From the NCBI GenBank assembly GCA_043228905.1, contig JBHGNT010000020.1:4650001-4714000 (forward strand): a stretch of DNA of 64,000 bases. The letters are read 5' to 3'. Shown one piece after another: positions 31,761 to 43,645 of the stretch (position 1 is the stretch's first letter; every line of letters begins with the position of its first letter). The position numbers and the translations under genes are program-made. The notes beneath the pieces were generated by a model that was given only the letters and a program-made list of their open reading frames with translations, was not told where the DNA came from and did not search any database. This stretch comes from Azolla caroliniana. Taxonomy: Eukaryota; Polypodiophyta.

Positions 31761-32474
31761 GTGCCGGATGCAACCGATTGAGAGAGGGGGAGGGATACAT
31801 TCAAAGATACCACTAAAGAGAGAGGGAGAGGGAGAATGACTAACAGGTACAAACACGATACGTAAGGCTATATATTCATATATGCATTTAACAAGAATGA
31901 TTACACCCACGGCATCGAGCCGATCAATACCGAAGTGGGGTACTACAACCCAACAGGCAAGCCACCAGTCGGGGAGCTCTCGGACTCCCAACCACGAATG
32001 GAGGCCTTGCACCGTAGTCGGAGTAGGAAAAACAAAACCCTAATGTTGCTCCCCAAAAGACCAAAATCCCCCCCTCATGAAGAGCCCCCTCACCTCCTTT
32101 TATAGTCCAAGAAGGGAGGGACCTTACAACAAAGGGGCCAAAATATTCCCCTCCTTTTTAAGAGGAGGATATATGCCTCAATTTTAGGAGAATGGTACAT
32201 TAACTCCCCTTTAATCTCTTACACTCACCACCACTACCTACTACCTACCTTACAACGTGTGTATGTGCACCAAAGGACACATCACATCTACCTCTCTAAC
32301 CCTTTGGTGCACTTTAGCACCTTGCATTCCCCCCCACCCTTCTTTATTTATTGTTATTTACAATTTTTCGTATGTGCATGTGCAAGTCGTTGCACATCTT
32401 CGTTCTTGCCCATTTCCCTAGATTTTCCCACCGTTACCGAGGGATCGGGTTCATGCCAGTCGGCGATGGATGTC
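31761..32474 (-). repeat. Gyp-C leader and LTR
   Basis: Non-coding. A TATA box CTATAAAAGG (32096-32104) is oriented minus, followed by a G-rich leader (TGAGGGGGCTC). The probable LTR start on the minus strand is TGACATCCATCGCC at about 32474. The end of the LTR toward gag is not resolved. Confidence 0.55.
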
Positions 32475-32512
32475 ACTATTTTTGAAAATATGTCTTTATA
32501 GCACTATGTACC

Positions 32513-32723
32513 TGACGGGAACTAAAACACTCCTTATGCGCAACGCTTGGCCACAACCGAGCTTAGAATCATACACAGAAAACTGGAAATAAATGCACGA
32601 CACAAAGAAGAGGAGAGTACACAGGATGTTTACATGGAAAACCCAAACTAAGGGAAAAACCACGGTAGCCCATGGGCTGCAAACTATCACTATGTTAGAA
32701 TGTACAACAGAGGCAACGACCTC

Positions 32724-32775
<52 letters not shown>

Positions 32776-33183
32776 CACAGTTACGCGCTCTGATCTCACG
32801 CAGACAAGAATAACGACAACAACAATCTTTTCACAAGTTTGCCCTAAGTCATATTTATACTAATATGACTTTTCGGCTATTTACCAATATAGCCTCGATG
32901 GACTCTCAAAAACATATTTACGAATATGTCTCTTCATCCGGTGAGCACTCCTCACCGGGTCTTCACCATCCGGCTCTCCGTAGCCAGGTTCTCCTCATCC
33001 GGTTCTCACCGGTTCTGCACCATCCAGCTCTCCGTAGCCGGGTACTCCTCATCCGGTTCTCACCGGGTCTTCACCATCCGGCTCTCCGTAGCCAGGTTCT
33101 CCTCATCCGGTTCTCACCGGGTCTTCACCATCCGGCTCTCCGTAGCCGGGTACTCCTCATCCGGAGGGACCTATCTCCAAACA
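32513..33183 (-). repeat. Cop-5 3' LTR
   Basis: It holds four 54-bp U3 repeats (phase 32959, 33013, 33067, 33121) and a long CT microsatellite (32706-32771). It lacks about 67 bp present in the 5' LTR, between direct repeats ACAGAGGCAACGACCTC. Confidence 0.9.
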
Positions 33184-33601
33184 AACTCCCCCTTCACTCC
33201 AGCATGGGGTGTCTTACTAGTCCGATCCGCTTCCGGCATGCATCCAGCTTGTCGGGTATCAACACTTTGGTCAACATATCTGACCCGTTCTCGGCCGTGT
33301 GGATCTTTGTCAGCGCGAACTCCTGGTCATCTACTCTTTCCCGGATCCAGTGATACCTTCGCTGGATATGCTTTGTCCGGGAATGGTAGGCCACATTCTT
33401 AACAAGGTGGATGGCACTTTGACTGTCGCAATAGAGCCGGTATTCATCTTGCCGGATACCGAGCTCTCCGATGAAGTCCCTCATCCATAATATTTCCTTG
33501 CCGGCTTCCACAGCCGCCATGTACTCCGCCTCCGTGGTTGACAATGCAACCGTCTTCTGCAGCCTCGGCTGCCACGAAACAGCTCCCCCTGCATATGTCA
33601 T
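33184..33601 (-). pseudogene. Cop-5 RNase H, C-terminal part
   Basis: An open frame from 33601 to 33194: MTYAGGAVSWQPRLQKTVAL, STTEAEYMAAVEAGKEILWM, RLYCDSQSAIHLVKNVAYHS, KIHTAENGSDMLTKVL, stop. Undamaged as a domain, but separated from its N-terminal part by the solo LTR. Confidence 0.9.
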
Positions 33602-34338
33602 TGTTGGGAGACAGGTCCCTCCGGATGGGAAGGGAGAAGAACAGTGTCGATAAACAAACTCGGCTGAGGCCGAAACCGGATGAGGAGTACTCGGCTACGA
33701 AGAGTCGGATGATACAGACCCGGTGAAAACCGGATGAGGAGTACCCGGCTACAGAGAGCCGGATGGTGCAGGCCCGGTGAGGAGTACTCGGCTACGGAGA
33801 GCCGGATGATACAGACCAGGTGAAGACCGGATGAGGAGTACCCGGCTACGGAGAACCGGATGGTACAAACCCAGTGAGAACCGGATGGAGAGACATATTC
33901 GTAAATATGTTTCTGAGAGTCCATCGAGGCTATATTTGTAAATAGCCAAAAAGTCATATTAGTATAAATATGACTTAGGGCAAATTTTTTGTTGTGGTTG
34001 TCATTCTTGTTGTTGCAAGAATAGAGTGTGTGCGTAACTGTACAGAGAGAGAGAGAGAGAGAGAAAGAGGTCGTTGCCTCTGTTGTAACCGCCGCCTGTG
34101 GCGAAGATCTGTGAGCACGAGGTCGGTGCCTCAGTAAACTCACTGTTGTACATTTCATCATAGTGATAGTTTGCAGCCTGTGGGCTGCCGTGGTTTTTCC
34201 CTCAGTTCGGGTTTTCCACGTAAACCTCCTGTGTATTTTCTTCTTCTTTGTGTCGCGTTTTATTTCCCGCTTTCTGTGTATCATTCTAAGCTCGGTTGTC
34301 GCCGAGCATTGCGCATAAGGAACAACCAGTTCCCGTCA
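33602..34338 (+). mobile_element. Solo lineage-beta copia LTR in Cop-5
   Basis: TGTTGGGAGACAGG start, AGTTCCCGTCA end, perfect TSD GTCAT (33597-33601, 34339-34343). Plus orientation, opposite to Cop-5. It has five or so U3 54-bp-type repeats (33670-33890), the TATA hairpin AGTCATAT/ATATGACT near 33952, and a GA tract at 34046. Closely similar to the Cop-5 LTRs. Confidence 0.93.
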
Positions 34339-34343
34339 GTCAT

Positions 34344-35414
34344 TACATACCCGGATGTAGACCGGCTGGTATCCACATCAGCCGACATGTCTAAATCGGT
34401 AAAACCGTCAAGTTGAGGTTTTCCGGAGCCGAATCGGAGACACATATTTGAAGTGCCCTTCATGTACCGGAGTATCCATTTGACCGCGTTCCAGTGCTCC
34501 TTGTCGGGATTGCTCATAAACCGGCTCACCACTCCGACTCCGTATCCTATATCCGGTCGGGTACACACCATTGCGTACATTAAGCTCCCGACGGCAGAGG
34601 CATATGGAATCTTCATCATATCTGCCTTCTCTGCTTTCGTCTTCGGGCTTTGCTTACCGGATAACTTGCAGTTTGTCATGTTGAACAGCTGAAGCACCTT
34701 TGTCACGTACTTCTCCTGTGACAGCCACAATTGCTTCATTGACCGGTTCCGGATGATATGCATCCCCAGCATCTGTCTTGCCGGACCCAAGTCTTTCATT
34801 GAGAAGGTCCGGTTGAGAGCCTTCTTCAGCATCCGTATTTTGACTTGGTCCCGTCCGACGATCAACATGTCGTCCACGTACAGAAGGAGTATCAGGAAGT
34901 CGCCTCCTTCAAACTTCTTCACATACACACAGTGATCGGCCTGCGTCTTGTGGTACCCTTGATCGGCCATGAAGGAGTCGAACTTCCGGTACCATTGTCG
35001 GGGAGCCTGCTTCAGTCCGTACAGGCTCTTCTTCAACCGGCATACCAGGTGCTCCTACCCTTTCTCCACGAATCCTTCCGGTTGTTGCATGTAGATCTCC
35101 TCTTCGAGGTCGCCGTGAAGGAATGTCATCTTCACGTCCAGCTGCTCTACCTTGAGGTCCATGCTTGCCGCTATACTCAGTACCGTCCGGATGGAGGTCA
35201 TCTTTACTACCGGGGCCAATATCTTGTCGAAGTCCACACCCTTCTTCTGTTGGAACCCCTTCACCACGATCCTGGCTTTGTATCTTGGGGGGTTGCCGGC
35301 ATCTCCCGGTTTCACCTTGTACACCCACTTATTTCGGAGTGCTCGCTTTCCTTTCGGCAACTTCACCAATTCGTACGTATGGTTCTCATGCAAGGAATCC
35401 ATCTCGTCCTGCAT
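34344..35414 (-). pseudogene. Cop-5 reverse transcriptase
   Basis: From 35414: MQDEMDSLHENHTYELVKLP, NKWVYKVKPGDAGNPPRYKA, VKGFQQKKGVDFDKILAPVV, DVKMTFLHGDLEEEIYM, a TAG-type stop near 35055, then MKKSLYGLKQAPRQW, LLLYVDDMLIVGRD (about 34860), ARQMLGMHII, and SDVSMS-type RNase H start LDMSADVDTSRSTSGYVMT. It is cut by the solo LTR at 34339. One stop plus the insertion disable it. Confidence 0.9.
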
Positions 35415-36543
35415 GGCACTTAACCATTTGTGGCTGTGGGTGTCATCCTTCGCTTCTTCGAAGCTTTCTGGCTCCCCCTCATCGGTTAGTAGCAGATGCT
35501 CTGCATCCGGAAATCTCCGGGGGGCCCTTCTCTCTCTGAGAGGATATCTCCGTCTCTAGGCTTTGGTAACCGGCTCCTCTATTTCTTCTTCATCCGAATC
35601 CAATTCGGGGTCTTGGCCGGTTCCGGTATCAGCTTCCTCTACTTCTTCTTCTACCGGTTCGGTATCCTCACCATAACCTGCTGGTTCCTCGAGTGCTAAC
35701 CGGTCTCTTGCTGGTTGGGTCTACTCATCGTAGAATCGATCCTTACCGGTAGACTCGGAGTTCATTATCTTCTTCTCCGACTCCCAGTCGGCGAGCGTCT
35801 TGTCTTCCATGAAGATAATATCTCGACTCCGGAATACCTTCTTGTCGACCAGGTCCCACACTCGGTAGCCGAACTCATCGTTGCCGTAACTGAGGAATAT
35901 GCATGGCCGAGTCTTTGGATCTAACTTTCCTCTCCGGTCCTTAGCTACATGCACGTACGCGAGACACCGAAACACCTTCAGATGCCGGTAGGATACTTCC
36001 TTACCGGTCCACACTCTCTGTGGCGTGTCTCCATCCAAGGGTACTGAGGGTGATCTGTTTATCACATATGTCGTCGTCGACAGTGCCTCAGCCCAACACT
36101 TCTTGGGTAGTTTTGCATGCGCCAGCATACTCCGGACCCTCTCCATTATGGTCTGGTTCATCCTCTTGGCCAGCCCGTTTAGTTCCGGCGTCTTTGGCAC
36201 GGTAAATTCGAGCCGGATTCCCTTCAAGCGACAGTACTCCTCGAACTGCCCCCGGTATTCACCTCCGTTATCTGCTCGAACTGCCTTCAGTTTCCGGCCG
36301 GTTTCCCTTTCCACTCTTGCATGGAGCTCTTTGAAGACGGATAGCACCTGATCCTTCGTCTTCAATGGTGTGGCCCACAACTTCCGGCTGTGGTCATCTA
36401 TGAACGTCAGGAAGTACTGTGATCCTGCATGTGACTTCATGTCCACTTGACATACATCCGTATGCACCAACTCTAGTGGCACATTACGTCTCATCGGTGG
36501 CCTTGATCGGAAGGAGGTCCGGTTTTGCTTACCGGCCAGACAA
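35415..36543 (-). pseudogene. Cop-5 integrase
   Basis: The integrase core has Asp in LVHTDVCQV (about 36470), Asp in VRADNGGEY (about 36275) and Glu in NGLAKRMNQ/ERVR (about 36170; Lys replaces the usual Glu of LAERMN, a likely inactivating change). It continues through VPLDGDTPQRVWTGKEVSYR and an acidic spacer to a TAG near 35721. The acidic linker to the RT lies at 35430-35720. Confidence 0.87.
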
Positions 36544-37918
36544 TCAGTGCACGTTCTTCACTGGAATGAGGTTGTCGTCTGCAAGCCTCTTCATCCCCTT
36601 CTCGCTCATGTGACACAGCCTTTTGTGCCACAGCTCACCGGTAGTGTCGGATGCCACGTTCACTTCCTCCAGACATAACCGAGCATTCATGAGGTACAGG
36701 GTGTTGACCTTCCGGGCCCGAGCCACAATCAGGCTCCCTTTGCTGAACTTCATGACACCGTTCTGGATGCTACCCGTGTAGCCTTCATCATCTAGTCGAC
36801 CGGCTGATATCAGGTTCAGTCGAACCTCCGGAACGTGTCGGACATCCTTCAGCAGCAGCTTGCATCCGGTTGGTGTTGTCCGCCACACGTCTCCTATGCC
36901 GACAATTCGGCATGTACCTTCATTCCCCATCCAGACACAGCCGTGATCACCGGTTGAGTAGGATGAGAAGCATTTTCGGTCCGGGGTAAGGTGGAACGAC
37001 GCTTCGGAGTCTACCACCCAGGTCATCTCATCGCCAGCAAGGTTTATCTCACTCTCCTCAGTGATGAGCATCAACTCTTCTTCACTTGCCGCAATTGCCG
37101 TCGTTCCCTTCCGGTCCGACCCCCTCCGGTCTTTACCGCTTCGAATCGGTACCGTCGTTTTCCTTGTCTTTTCGGAAATGCCGACAGTTCTTTTGGAAGT
37201 GTCCCGGCTTGCCGCAATAGAAGCAAGTAGGCCTCCCCCTTGACTTTGACCATGTCCCCGACTTCTCCCGGTTCTGGGGACTACGGTTTCTGTGTCTTCC
37301 GCGTTCCGATTCGGTAAGGAGCGCTTTGGAGTCAGAGCTCGTATCCTTATCTTTCCGACGCGCCTCCTCATCCAGCAAGCTCGACTTCACTCTTGCTAGG
37401 GATAACCGTTTTCCTTCCGGCCCGGCGTTGCCCAAAGTGATAACCAACGTCTCCCAGCTATCCGGGAGGGAACCGAGCAGGAGTAGTGCTAGTACCTCGT
37501 CGGCGAGAGGTACTTCCAATGACGTTGCCTGGTGTATCAGCCCCTAGAAGGCATTCATGTGCTCCACCATGCTGGAGCCATCTTGGTACCGGAGTCTTAC
37601 TAGCTTCCGGAATACCGAAACCTGATTAACAGCATTTTTGTTTTGGAACATTATGCCGATCTTCTCCCAGAGCTCATGAGCCTTGCTCTCTTCATTGAAG
37701 TTGTTGTACAGGCTCATGTCGATGAAACACCGTATGTACGCCGTTGTCTTCATGTGCATCACCTCCCATATCGCGGCGTCGATTTTGTTCGGTCTCTTGT
37801 CCCCGAACTGAACCGGCAGCCAGAGGTCTTTAACCACGAGCATGTCCCTCATCTTCGACTTCCACACCGAGTAGTTGGAGCCGGTGAGCTTGAACATGCC
37901 TCCCAACAAATCGTCCAT
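36544..37918 (-). pseudogene. Cop-5 gag and protease
   Basis: ATG at 37918 (MDDLLGGMFKLTGSNYSVWK) starts a gag whose N-terminal part differs from Cop-4 and Cop-7 (a different copia gag type, with LWLPVQFGDKRP). A TAG is at about 37544. The zinc knuckle CFYCGKPGHFQKNC is at about 37215-37175. After a frame change the protease reads WVVDSEASFHLTPD (about 37020): the active-site Gly of D-S-G is Glu. GAG-pre-integrase follows (ELWHKRLCHMSEKGMKRLA) to a stop at 36544. Confidence 0.87.
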
Positions 37919-37947
37919 ATTCTGTGTCGTTTCGCTCTGATACCACT

Positions 37948-38711
37948 TGACGGGAACTAAAACGCTCCTTATGCGCAACGCTCGGCCACAACCGAGCTTA
38001 GAATCATACACAGAAAACTGGAAATAGATGCACAACACAAAGAAGAGGAGAGTACACAGGATGTTTACGTGGAAAACCCAAACTAAGGGAAAAACCACGG
38101 CAGCCCACGGGCTGCAAACTATCACTATGTTAGAATGTACAACAGTGAGTTCACAGAGGCAACGACCTCGTGCTCACGATCTTCGCCATAGGCGGCGGTT
38201 ACAACAGAGGCAACGACCTCTTCCTCTCTCTCTCTCTCTCTCTGTACACAGTTACGCGCTCTGATCTCACGTAGACAAGAATAACGACAACAACAACAAC
38301 CTTTTCACAAGTTTGCCCTAAGTCATATTTATACTAATATGACTTTTCGGCTATTTACAAATATAGCCTCGATGGACTCTCAGAAACATATTTACGAATA
38401 TGTCTCTTCATCCGGTGAGCACTCCTCACCGGGTCTTCACCATCCGGCTCTCCGTAGCCGGGTACTCCTCATCCGGTTCTCACCAGGTCTTCACCATCCG
38501 GCTCTCCGTAGCCAGGTTCTCCTCATCCGGTTCTCACCGGGTCTCCACCATCCGGCTCTCCGTAGCCGGGTACTCCTCATCCGGTTCTCACCGGGTCTTC
38601 ACCATCCGGCTCTCCGTAGCCAGGTTCTCCTCATCCGGTTCTCACCGGGTCTGCACCATCCGGCTCTCCGTAGCCAGGTTCTCCTCATCCGGAGGGACCT
38701 GTCTCCCAACA
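37948..38711 (-). repeat. Cop-5 5' LTR
   Basis: Five 54-bp U3 repeats (phase 38433, 38487, 38541, 38595, 38649), each with CCGGCT/AGCCGG arms. The TATA hairpin AGTCATAT/ATATGACT lies near 38320-38343. CT microsatellite at 38222-38242. Ends TGTTGGGAGAC (minus start) at 38711. Confidence 0.92.
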
Positions 38712-38716
38712 GTACC

Positions 38717-41700
38717 TACTTATATTAGGTATACAATATGAGAGGATATGTGTGTCGCCATAGTTGCTTTTTCATATTCTGGAACTTGTGGATGGCATAA
38801 TCAATACATTTGTTGTGAGTTGTGCAATCACATTGTATAGCCTTTCTGTAAAAACTCTCCTAACTAATGGGAAAGCAACACCTTTTTTTGGAAAAAAAAA
38901 CATATGAGTTGTCAAGTAAAATAAGTTTATGTTCATTTTTTCAATCATAAATTTGATTACAATGATTCTACAATTTGTGATGTTTATGTTCAAAACTAAA
39001 TTAAACATTAAGTACATCGAATCATACATTAGGTGTTGCACTACCTTCACCCTATAAACTTGTGTGGTAAGATTGAGACTCTAGACCATTAAGAGGATTA
39101 CATGGTGAATGTATTTAGGAATGTAAAATGAGGTATATCCTATGTACTATATGTGTACACAAGGTAAATTGGAAGCTTGACCTTAGAAAGCACATTCATG
39201 AGAGAGCCTAAAATATATGGCAAGATCTTGATTGTCTCATGGTATATAACACATAGCAAGCTATCTAAGTTGGAGTAGTCATGGCCTCTCAATAATGCTT
39301 TTGATAGAGGTAGCTTCTCAAACATTTCTATTGTTACATAAGAGGAAATGATTTCCCTTTTGAAATTGGACAATAATGTGGGAAATTTGTTGTAGTTTAT
39401 GGACAATAGATCTTCTCCTGCACGCTTTGATATAGTATCTAGTTTGGTATGTTGAGAGTCGAGACAATAGGATATAAATTTGGTTAAGATATTTATTTGC
39501 TCTAATCCTAGGAAGGATAGATGAAACAATGAAGAGGCAATAAGGTTTCATCAAGAAAACTAAATGCATGCCTAGAGTTACACATACTATCTTAGACTGA
39601 TTTGATTGTGCACCCTCAATGAATGAGCATGACGACTCTTTGATTGCTTGCTAGTGTGTCTTAACTTCCTTGTGCCAAACAAAAGGCACCAAAATATTAA
39701 TAAGGTCAATAGCTAAAAATACGTAGCCATATAAACTAAAAAGAATCAAAGCTTATTGTATGCCATGTGTTAAAGCATGGCAATTGCAATACGACCTAGA
39801 AAAAACACATCATGGAGGAGCCTATATATTGTCTTGACAGGTAAAATTTGGGGATTCCTTTATTTTCTGCACACAGATGTGAAAAAGGGCTTCATATCAG
39901 ATGTAAGAAAAAGATAGTTACTTTATTTGAAAATTGATTTTGCATTAAGAAATACTCTATATTTAAGATACATTTGCAAATGGTTTGTTATGTCTCTTTA
40001 GTGCATGTTGATGTGCCTCTTTTCTATGAATCTGTGACTTTTAACTCATAAATCATCTTTATTTGTCATTTAGCAAGAAATATCACATATGCACCATTGA
40101 CCCTCACCATTGAGGTTTAGGTTAAGAATAATTTATAAAGTGGATGATTCACAACCAATTCAATACCTTGAATATGAACGGAATTAAACTATCTAGATTA
40201 GAGTATCTCTTTATCAAATCAAACACTTTTAGTAAACTTTTCTTTCAAATTAATACAGAAATAGAATTGTAGCAACTAAGCATTCAAATAAGACTTTATG
40301 CATCTCAACATCTTCCATAAGACTTTTATATAATTTATGTTGGATTTCATGGTTCAATCTAACTAATGGATCAATAAAAATTGCTTGGTTCTGGAATACT
40401 CACATCATGCATACACAACTACATAATGCAGACACAATATAAAAGCAAACCGTATCATGTTTCTTGCCTAGGGCATTTGGCTTGTATACTTTTTAAAAGC
40501 TGAGTATACATTATGTCATCCATCACCATCAATATCTTAAAAAACAATGCATAAGTCTTTGGAGGAATCATATTGGGAGTAAAATTGTGTTGTTGCTGCA
40601 TGCATCTCTACCAGACATTCATCATAATGTTAGCATTTTAATTCCTGGGTCTAATGCAGAAGATGGGAAAGTAGAGCAAACCCACATCAGCAATTTCTCA
40701 CGTCAATTCATATTCAGATCTCAAATCTCACCATCCCAATATCATATTAGAAAGAAGAAATGCTGGAAACAATACTTCTGCTTCACAAGTCCCAGAGTTC
40801 TGCAAAAACAGTCTTTTGGATATTTTCAACAAGGTTGGACTTTTTTTCAATGTTTTTCTCCAAATTACTTGGCAAGATAGCTGGCTACAAAAATAAAATA
40901 TGTGAGTCTTGTCAGAACAACATTATTAAACGCAATCATTTGACACGAGTAAAGAAAGAAACGAGCTCTTCAATATCTGTAAAGCATAGTGTGAACGTAA
41001 AAAATTGCCTCAATGTGAAGAAGCTATATCATGGAGAAGATGATAGCAAGGGTATCCACCATAGAAACAGGGGAGTTTTCAAATCAATACTGAAAGCAAG
41101 AGATCCCGAATGTATATCAAGCTATAGAGCAAAAGGGGAAAACAACAAAATTCTATTAAGTTCTTCTAGAGGCCATCCTAGTTTGAGATAAGTGTAGGAA
41201 AGGTCTACACATCTATGTTGTCAAACGTTGTGTGACAAAGCAATGAATATATATCTAGAAAACATAAATAGGGCGAAAAAAGGAAATGAAATGCTCAGGT
41301 AAAATACACCCATATAGGGCAGGTAGTTTTTTAGGGTTTTTGAATGAAGGATACACACATAGGTTTTGATTTTTTTGAAGTTCATCCATTCATGTAATAC
41401 CAAACTTCCTGAGGCCTTGAAGGCACAATTTGAAACTTTTCTTTGTCTTTGATGCTATTTATTGAGCACAAAACAGTGTTCAGACACTCCAAATTGCAAA
41501 ATTCGTGCTGAAAACGGCCCAAGGGAGTGATAAACCCAGCTAAACAGTGAAAGAAGGTTGGGTGCGTATATCTCATTGAAGTGTTTAATTAACAGATAAG
41601 TTTTGCAAGCTCACAGAAGAAAAGTTGTGGAATGATCTTCATGTTTCTTGATGGATTGCATTCGGTCTTTAAAGATGAGGCGGTTGATCAGAACTCTTAA

Positions 41701-42949
41701 AATGTTTGAGGACCATGCAATCATCCTTCTGAGGAGAAGGGGAACCAAATTAAAGAAGGGAAAGTGCCCCAGTAATAGGAGAATATTTCAAAAGCAAGGA
41801 AACGTGACCAAACAGGAACTAAAGAAAGAAAGAGAAGAACCCTCTGAATGATACTACGTGAACATGAGTATAATAAGTGATTTGCTACAAAACACACATG
41901 TGATGGCAAAGAAGAGAGAACAGCCATGGGAGGGACCTGGGCTCTTTATGAGGTTGACAGAAAATGATTAAACTGCTTCGAGATGAAGCATATTTAACCA
42001 ATTTGAAATGTTAACGCTAAAAGGTGCACAAAGAGATGCCATAACTATGAAGCAAAGACATGAAGGAATAGGCATTCTTTTGTTGATTCATCAGCAGATG
42101 TTTGGAAACAACATAGAAGATTAGTTATGAAACTATGTTTAGCTATAATGGCAAGGAATAGGATGGCAATCACGTCAAAAATCTTGACAACCTGAATTGC
42201 AGGATGAAGGTTCTTAAGTGTAAGGTTGACAATCAGAAGCAATGACATTTTGGGTATGTCTACTACCATAGGTGCTAATCACCCATATGCAGAGCAGTCA
42301 CAAGAAGGGGGACATGTGTCCCAGTAGCAGATAAGTACATTGGTATAGGTGCACATGGGTGATGGGGTTTTGGGGGATTAGTCAGGGTCGAGGACTAAGG
42401 TACAAGAATATTGATTTCGAGAAAGTGGCAAGCAACCCCATCCCACCTATGCACAAGCAGAGCTACCTATAAAAAATGGCCTTAAACCACCTTTCAACCT
42501 AATCATTGATTGAGAATTGTAAGCATCCTGGGGCAATCAATATTCTAATATACATACATAACCCCTTCCCACTGTAAGAAATGTGTCCATTTATTATGGC
42601 CACTTTCAGTCATTTTCTGACTGTTTTCTTGTTATTTTCATGCCTTCTCCACTCCACAAAATATTTAATTCTCTAACATATAATATATGATTGCGTGTAT
42701 AACGTATAACATATATAATACATATGGAACCCACAAAATCCAATATGGAACTTCAAACCAGAAATTGCAAAACCCCATTCCGTGCTGCCCATTATATATA
42801 AATATATATTTGCAGCATATACACGTGCACCATAGCATCTTACAATCTTTAGTCTTGATTGATCAAGACCAGAGTAACAAACAAGAAATAGTGATTCTCC
42901 CATAAGTTAATGCAGCAAACAAGACTCATACAAATAACACAAATGATGT
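38717..42949. other. AT-rich region without a recognisable gene
   Basis: No retroelement motif, LTR or RNA gene is evident. The longest open frames, 39140-39529 (minus, 129 codons) and 40760-41191 (plus, 143 codons, basic), show no domain I recognise and no splice model. TTTATT near 42590 could be a poly(A) signal (AATAAA, minus) for the MYB gene. Confidence 0.5.
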
Positions 42950-43645
42950 ACCTTTTTTAATCTTGCTGAGCAGTGGAAATCAATGCTGATCGATGGCGAG
43001 ATGTTTTCCCAACCATTCCAGGTATACCAAGTATGTCATAAATTGAGAGGATGTATCTTTGACTTGCCTTATTCCTTATAACGCTTCTGGGGAATTTGAT
43101 CACCCATGAAAATCAAAGCATGTAATGTGTATAATTACCGAAACTGATTGAACATTTCAGAATAATGCTGATCAATGGCAAGATACTTTGCCAACAACGC
43201 AATGCACATCATAACAGCACCTCACCACATTCCACCAAATGAAATGCTGAATAACTAGGATGTCATACATTTGAAATTATGTATGACCTTTCCTTATTTC
43301 TTATTACACTCTTGGGGAATTTGAGCACCAATGAACTCACGGCATGTGCCGAGAAATAACTAGGATGGCATACATGTGAGGATGTCTGCCTTTGTCCTTA
43401 TTTCGTATCACACTTTTCAGGAATTAGAACACCAATGAATCGTATGTACTGTTACTTGCTCATCTGCTTTGGAATATTTAAAATCGACATGGGACCTTGG
43501 TTAGATGTTTCTCCAAACATGCAGACCGTTCCAAAGCCTCTGCATTATCTCATCGCATGAACAGTATGCCATAAATTTGAGAGAATTGATTGTTTATACA
43601 TATACCTCATCACACTTCTGGAGAAAATGAGTGCCCATGAGCCTT
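42950..43645 (-). repeat. Degenerate tandem repeats at the MYB3R 3' end
   Basis: Four diverged units share GGATGTCATA..TTTGAGA, CCTTATTCCTTATCACACTT and CTGGGGAATTTGAGCACC-type blocks (plus text) at about 43036-43110, 43259-43340, 43368-43440 and 43565-43640. ATGCTGATC[G/A]ATGGC also repeats at 42980 and 43168. The last unit overlaps the final codons and stop of the MYB gene. Confidence 0.65.

Larger units (their letters stand above)
32513..38711 (-). mobile_element. Complete Ty1/copia element Cop-5 (lineage beta)
   Basis: Minus strand. LTRs 37948-38711 (5') and 32513-33183 (3'). Perfect TSD GTACC at 32508-32512 and 38712-38716. The PBS TGGTATCAGAGCG (minus) adjoins the 5' LTR at about 37935-37945; PPT GAAGGGGGAG (minus) is at 33186-33196. 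Its right flank is the gene-side AT-rich DNA; its left flank is Gyp-C LTR. It hosts a solo LTR at 33602. Confidence 0.95.

Noticed and set aside
38433-38700. CRISPR-like array
   Set aside because: Units are contiguous tandem repeats without unique spacers, in a plant LTR.
39140-39529. Protein gene of 129 codons on the minus strand
   Set aside because: No domain recognised, AT-rich surroundings, no splice or promoter signals; open frame by chance cannot be excluded.
40587-41191. Overlapping plus-strand frames (97 and 143 codons)
   Set aside because: Basic, low-complexity-leaning sequence in two frames with no recognised motif; no support as a gene.
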